Shown: piece after piece, positions 60,012-64,000 of the stretch
How the letters are laid out: each line of letters starts with the position of its first letter
Position numbering within the stretch: the stretch's first letter is position 1
NCBI RefSeq assembly: GCF_001546485.1
Contig: NZ_KQ956862.1
Location: 1-64,000, forward strand
Source: Gardnerella vaginalis
GTDB taxonomy: Bacteria; Actinomycetota; Actinomycetes; Actinomycetales; Bifidobacteriaceae
DNA length: 64,000 bases
Direction: 5' to 3'
Notes under the pieces: generated by a model
Database searches by the model: none
What the model was told of the DNA's origin: nothing
Seen by the model: the letters and a program-made list of their open reading frames with translations, nothing else
Position numbers and translations under genes: made by a program

Positions 60012-60839
60012 ATGACTGATATCACATTGATGACTTCGTGTGCCTCTCCTGCTTCTGTTTTACCTTCGCTTGCGTTACTTTCACATCGTGTGCGTGTGCT
60101 TCCTATGGATGCAACGAGTTTAGCAAAACTTCCCGCGCAAACTGTTCTGCTTCTTGATGCTCGTGAAGATTTGGCTTTAGCTAAATCGTTGTGTGCTGCT
60201 TTGCAAGCGGCTAGTATTACCGTTCCTGTTATGTTGATCCTTACTGAGGGCGGTTTTACGGTAGTGAATTCTTCGTGGAATATTGATGATGTTGTGCTCA
60301 CTAGCGCTTCTCCTGCAGAGGTGGAAGGTCGTTTGCGTTTAGCTTCGCAGCATCCAGATGCTGGTGTTTCGTTTATGCATTCGCAAGATATTGCAGTAGC
60401 TGATGTGCCTGTTGAAGATAATGGGATTATGCGTTCTGGTGATCTTGTTGTTGATATGCGTAGTTATACTGTGAGCTTGCATGGACATCCTGTTGATTTA
60501 GCCTATAAAGAATTTGAATTATTGAAGTATTTTGTGCAACATCCCCGGAGAGTATTTACTCGGGCGCATTTATTGCAAGAAGTATGGGGCTATGATTACT
60601 ACGGCGGTACTCGCACGGTTGATGTGCATATTCGTCGTCTTCGTGCAAAGCTTGGTGTTGAATATGAGCATCTTATTGGCACTGTTCGTAATGTCGGTTA
60701 TCGGTTTGATCCGTCTGAAATTGAAGAAGATAGTGAAATGACTGAGCATGTTGCGGATAATGCTGATAGTGCAGATAAAAATTACGCAAACGATAGTAAT
60801 GTTAATAACAATAATGATGACAATAATAATGACGAATAG
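60012..60839 (+). CDS. glnR: GlnR-type orphan transcription regulator
   Basis: Winged-helix regulator of the GlnR group, which controls nitrogen assimilation in Actinobacteria, 275 residues. The receiver-like N-terminus ASVLPSLALLSHRVRVLPMDA and VLLLDAREDLALAKSLC lacks a normal phosphorylation pocket, as in GlnR. The C-terminal domain DLAYKEFELLKYFVQHPRRVFTRAHLLQEVWGYDYYGGTRTVDVHIRRLRAKLG and LIGTVRNVGYRFDP is nearly identical to the group consensus. A tail of about 25 residues is Asn/Asp-rich (NVNNNNDDNNNDE), an unusual low-complexity addition. GGAGG precedes the ATG. No kinase partner nearby, as expected. Confidence 0.9.
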   Translation: MTDITLMTSCASPASVLPSLALLSHRVRVLPMDATSLAKLPAQTVLLLDAREDLALAKSLCAALQAASITVPVMLILTEGGFTVVNSSWNIDDVVLTSASPAEVEGRLRLASQHPDAGVSFMHSQDIAVADVPVEDNGIMRSGDLVVDMRSYTVSLHGHPVDLAYKEFELLKYFVQHPRRVFTRAHLLQEVWGYDYYGGTRTVDVHIRRLRAKLGVEYEHLIGTVRNVGYRFDPSEIEEDSEMTEHVADNADSADKNYANDSNVNNNNDDNNNDE

Positions 60840-60905
60840 CTTTGCTGAGAATTAGTTCAATAACACTATTGATGGTGTTGTAATAACATTAGTCGGTAAA
60901 ATTTT

Positions 60906-61574
60906 ATGATGCGCGAATCAAAACAAGAAAAGTTGGCGCGGATGCATGCTGAATATGCGTTGTTGTGTCAAGAAATACCAAATCCGCAGTGTGCACTTAA
61001 TTTTTCTAATCCATTTGAGCTGCTTATTGCAACGGTTTTAAGTGCGCAAACAACAGATAAAAGAGTTAATACAGTCACTCCAAAACTTTTTTCTACTTTT
61101 CCTGATGCAAGTAGGTTAGCTGTAGCTTCAGATGCACAAGTTGAAGCTATTATTCATCCACTTGGCTTTTATCGTGTAAAAGCACAGAATATTATTGCAT
61201 TATCTGCTCGATTGTGTAGTAATTTTAACGGTGTAGTGCCTTCAAATATGGAAGATTTAATATCACTGCCGGGTGTTGGTCGCAAAACTGCTAATGTTGT
61301 GCTTGGTAATGCTTTTGGATTGCCTGGTTTCCCTGTAGATACTCACGTAATACGTGTTACTGGTCGTCTTGGTTGGAGGAAGAACTGGAATAAGACGAGT
61401 AAACATCCAGATCCTTATGCTATCGAGTGTGAAATAACTGCGTGTTTTAAGCCTGAAGAGTGGACTAATCTTTCACATCGACTTATCTTGCATGGACGAA
61501 GAATTTGTACTGCACGCAACCCGCAGTGCTTATTGTGCCCGTTAAAAGCAACATGTCCGTCTGCTCACATATGA
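60906..61574 (+). CDS. nth: Endonuclease III
   Basis: DNA glycosylase/AP lyase that removes oxidised pyrimidines, 222 residues. The helix-hairpin-helix is LPGVGRKTANVVLGNAFG with the catalytic Lys, PVDTHVIRVTGRLGW has the catalytic Asp, and CTARNPQCLLCPLKATC is the 4Fe-4S ligand set (Cys-x6-Cys-x2-Cys-x5-Cys). The tandem ATGs at 60906 and 60909 both lack a strong ribosome binding site. Follows glnR by 66 bp on the same strand. Confidence 0.95.
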   Translation: MMRESKQEKLARMHAEYALLCQEIPNPQCALNFSNPFELLIATVLSAQTTDKRVNTVTPKLFSTFPDASRLAVASDAQVEAIIHPLGFYRVKAQNIIALSARLCSNFNGVVPSNMEDLISLPGVGRKTANVVLGNAFGLPGFPVDTHVIRVTGRLGWRKNWNKTSKHPDPYAIECEITACFKPEEWTNLSHRLILHGRRICTARNPQCLLCPLKATCPSAHI

Positions 61575-61617
61575 GAGCATATTCTTCCCATTCAGCTCTT
61601 GGTATAGACTGTAAGCT

Positions 61618-63192
61618 ATGTCAAGAACAGGTGATTATGAATTTGCAGCTTCCAACGCAACTCATCATAAGTCAACAACAGGTTGGATTCCGTGGGTTGT
61701 ATTCATAGTTGTGTCGGTAGTAATGATCGGTGTTTTGTGGTGCGGATGGCAAATGTATCAAGGTCATTCACCCATTGAAATGATCGCTCATCCTGCAGGT
61801 AATTCTGTATTAAAAGTTGGTTTGCGAACAGCGCCTGACTCTCTTGATATTCGCACTGACGATAGTGATGCTTTACAGCAGGCTTTGCTTGACAACGTTT
61901 ACGAAACATTGGTTAAGCGTGGTGATGATAATAGCTTGCGACCAGGGTTAGCACAGTCGTGGAATGTTTCAAAAGATGGATTAGTATATAGTTTTAATTT
62001 GCGGCAAGGTGTACATTTTTCCAATGGCGATTCCATGAATTCTGAATCCGTGCTTCAATCATTACAACAAGGCATTACTAAAAATTATCCAGGCTATAGC
62101 GCACTAACAAATATTAAAACTGTTACTAATCCGGATGATACTACTTTAGAAATTACTTTACATAAGCCGGATGCGTTACTGTTGCGTCGCCTTTCAGGAC
62201 GTGCAGGTATTGTATATGACACAAAAGCAGTAGTTGACTACTCGAGTAGTGCGCTCGGTACTGGTCCTTTCATTGTGAACAGCTATAGCAAAGGTAATTC
62301 TTTAGTACTTTTGCGCAATAACAGATACTGGGGATCTCCTGCGGTATGCGCAAGTATTACTCTACAATATTTCGCTAATGATACAGCTTTGGCAGAAGCT
62401 ATGGAGCATGGCAATATTCAGATAGCAGTTCCGCTTGAAGGTAACGAAAATAAACGTCTTGCTGCAATTGCTAATACTCAAATGGTAGATGGGCAAAGTA
62501 CTCGCGTTCGATTTATTGCGATTAATACTACTGTAGCGTCTATTTTTTGTGATGAACAAGCGCGTAAGGCAGTTGCTTATGCTGTTAATCCTCAAACAGT
62601 AATTGCATCTGATGGCAACGGTGGTGTGCTTGTTGGAGGTCCTATTGATCCGCTTTCAACAGGCTATGAAGATTTAACTGGAATATATCAATATAATCCG
62701 AATAAAGCTGCTTCGCTTTTCCATTATTTTAGTGCAAGTTATTTGGGCACAATTACTTTCCTTGTTCCGCAAGGTGAGGGAAATGTTGGTCGTGAGTTAT
62801 CGAAGCAGATTAGCTCTGTCAGTGGTTTTAAAATTAATCTCGAAGAAGTGAACCAGTCAACGCTACAGCAACGCGTAAACGAAGGAAAGTACGATATTGC
62901 GCTCACCACTATGAATCATACGTTAGATCAGGGTGCATTTGCGGAGAATGGTTCACCATTTGTACTTCAGGATGCGCGCGCGCAGCAAGCTTGGGCAAAT
63001 GCCGTTCATGCTAAAAATGCCAGTGAATACGAAACTAATGCTCGTGCTTATGCTCGTGAAGTTGTTAATAATAATGCAGCTCGCTGGTTGTATGCTCGTA
63101 AAAGTGTGATGGCTGTGAAAACCAACGTAAGTGGTTACGCGAAAAATATGACAGATCAATTATTACCATTGCATGATGTGAATGTGAAATAG
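61618..63192 (+). CDS. Peptide-type ABC solute-binding protein, membrane-anchored
   Basis: Family 5 (DppA/OppA-like) extracytoplasmic binding protein, 524 residues. A single membrane helix at about residues 23-45 (WIPWVVFIVVSVVMIGVLWCG) anchors it in place of a lipobox. The binding domain follows: LKVGLRTAPDSLDI, LRPGLAQSWNVSKDGLVYSFNLRQGVHFSNGDSMNSESV (family signature), GTGPFIVNSYSKGNSLVLLRNNRYW. No permease or ATPase genes are adjacent, so its transporter is elsewhere or it acts as an orphan receptor. Confidence 0.9.
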   Translation: MSRTGDYEFAASNATHHKSTTGWIPWVVFIVVSVVMIGVLWCGWQMYQGHSPIEMIAHPAGNSVLKVGLRTAPDSLDIRTDDSDALQQALLDNVYETLVKRGDDNSLRPGLAQSWNVSKDGLVYSFNLRQGVHFSNGDSMNSESVLQSLQQGITKNYPGYSALTNIKTVTNPDDTTLEITLHKPDALLLRRLSGRAGIVYDTKAVVDYSSSALGTGPFIVNSYSKGNSLVLLRNNRYWGSPAVCASITLQYFANDTALAEAMEHGNIQIAVPLEGNENKRLAAIANTQMVDGQSTRVRFIAINTTVASIFCDEQARKAVAYAVNPQTVIASDGNGGVLVGGPIDPLSTGYEDLTGIYQYNPNKAASLFHYFSASYLGTITFLVPQGEGNVGRELSKQISSVSGFKINLEEVNQSTLQQRVNEGKYDIALTTMNHTLDQGAFAENGSPFVLQDARAQQAWANAVHAKNASEYETNARAYAREVVNNNAARWLYARKSVMAVKTNVSGYAKNMTDQLLPLHDVNVK

Positions 63193-63379
63193 AAAAATGC
63201 TCACTCTTATCAGTAAAATGTATCGTATTTTTCTTCGCAAGCGGCACTTTGTTGTAATTAACTTTGTTGTAATTATTATGCTAAATAACGTTGCAAAGTG
63301 GCGCTTTTTGCTACTTAGCCCTATATTTATCTCACTGTGATTGTTTGTGTTGTCGCGCTAAGTTTCTAATATTCAGTTC

Positions 63380-64000
63380 ATGAGTGAACAGGATAACACA
63401 GTAAAGCATGCGCATTTAACGCCGCTTCCTAACAAAGTGAGCGTTGATGGCCTCGAAGACAAATGGCGTAATAATTGGGAAGAAGCCAAGACTTACGCTT
63501 TCCATAATTCCCGCGACCGCAAGGCCGTATATTCTATTGATACTCCACCTCCAACTGTAAGTGGTCATTTGCATGTTGGTCACGTATTCTCCTACACGCA
63601 TACTGATGTGGTTGCGCGCTATAAGCGAATGCAAGGCTTTGACGTGTTCTACCCAATGGGTTGGGATGATAACGGCTTGCCAACAGAGCGTCGAGTGCAA
63701 AACTATTACGGCGTGCGCGTAGACACTTCGTTGAAATATGATCCTGATTTTAAGCCGCCTTTTGAAGGTACTGAAGGCAAGAAGATTGAGGCAAAAGATC
63801 AGGTTCCTGTAAGCCGCCAGAACTTTATCGAGCTTTGTGAGCGCCTAACTTCCCAAGACGAGAAGCTGTTTGAGGCTTTGTGGCGCAGGCTCGGTCTTTC
63901 TGTTGATTGGTCGCAAACCTACCACACGATTGGCGAGCAGCCTCGCCGAGTTGCGCAAAAAGCATTCCTTCGTAATCTTGCTCGCGGAGAAGCCTATCAA
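63380..64000 (+). CDS. valS: Valyl-tRNA synthetase, partial
   Basis: The ATG at 63380 opens a frame that runs to the window edge (207 codons). Class I valyl-tRNA synthetase: SIDTPPPTVSGHLHVGHVFSYTHTD contains the HIGH-type motif (HVGH), followed by FYPMGWDDNGLPTERRVQNYYGV and LGLSVDWSQTYHTI. It charges tRNA-Val with valine and should be about 900 residues in full. No strong ribosome binding site is seen before the ATG. Confidence 0.95.
   Translation, partial: MSEQDNTVKHAHLTPLPNKVSVDGLEDKWRNNWEEAKTYAFHNSRDRKAVYSIDTPPPTVSGHLHVGHVFSYTHTDVVARYKRMQGFDVFYPMGWDDNGLPTERRVQNYYGVRVDTSLKYDPDFKPPFEGTEGKKIEAKDQVPVSRQNFIELCERLTSQDEKLFEALWRRLGLSVDWSQTYHTIGEQPRRVAQKAFLRNLARGEAYQ

Overview
The window reads as a low-GC member of the Bifidobacteriaceae, most likely Gardnerella. 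The evidence is the ATP synthase operon with an epsilon subunit reduced to its beta-sandwich, the zwf-opcA-pgl-gnd cluster (OpcA is actinobacterial), a GlnR-type orphan regulator, a class Ib-like nrdHIEF operon, and an AT-rich sequence with many small accessory modules. This is recognition from protein sequence alone; no database was searched.

Layout. 1-8.6 kb is core: an initiator tRNA, metA (predicted acetyl-CoA type, probably leaderless) and the atpBEFHAGDC operon. 8.6-19.2 kb is an accessory island. It holds two DUF4143 AAA ATPases, an orphan HigA antitoxin, a secreted Pro/Ala-repeat protein, a FicA/FicT pair, two self-inhibited Fic proteins and an ApbE flavin transferase. Nearly every module has its own promoter-proximal set of short repeats or palindromes, and copies of the 3' end of higA mark several junctions. 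19.1-23.7 kb is a two-component system divergent from a lantibiotic-immunity-type ABC transporter. 23.9-24.4 kb is an hsdR remnant. 24.6-32.6 kb is an Ftr1/P19/DUF2318/ABC iron-uptake operon ending in an FMN-binding lipoprotein. 32.6-45.0 kb is a second accessory region. It holds two paralogous NarL-type two-component pairs around a DUF2089 module, a peptide/DUF1430/ABC operon with a 10-bp poly-C tract in its leader, and a toxin-antitoxin block between 95-bp inverted repeats, followed by a sortase-like lipoprotein. 45.3-64 kb is mostly core: nrdHIEF, gnd, pgl, opcA, zwf, an OatA-like acyltransferase, ppa, glnR, nth, a peptide-type solute-binding protein and the start of valS.

Most interesting points. 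(1) NrdF has lost three carboxylate metal ligands in the Q/S/K pattern of metal-free, DOPA-radical class Ie R2 proteins. (2) A 30-codon gene at 39820-39912, preceded by a strong promoter and a poly-C tract, encodes a signal-peptide-like precursor that ends in a short two-cysteine tail. It leads a DUF1430/ABC operon and lies between two NarL-type two-component systems, so it may be a phase-variable peptide system. (3) The Fic and DUF4143 modules carry private operator-like repeat arrays with regular periods of 16, 39 and 51 bp. (4) A toxin-antitoxin block with 95-bp inverted ends could invert or move. (5) A lipid-anchored protein has a sortase-like His/Cys/Arg arrangement.

How the genes work together. 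The pentose phosphate genes supply NADPH, and the nrd operon converts ribonucleotides to deoxyribonucleotides behind two NrdR boxes. The iron operon is predicted to bind, reduce and import iron, and ApbE would flavinylate its last gene product. A metal-free ribonucleotide reductase together with an elaborate iron importer fits life in an iron-restricted host site; that link is inference.
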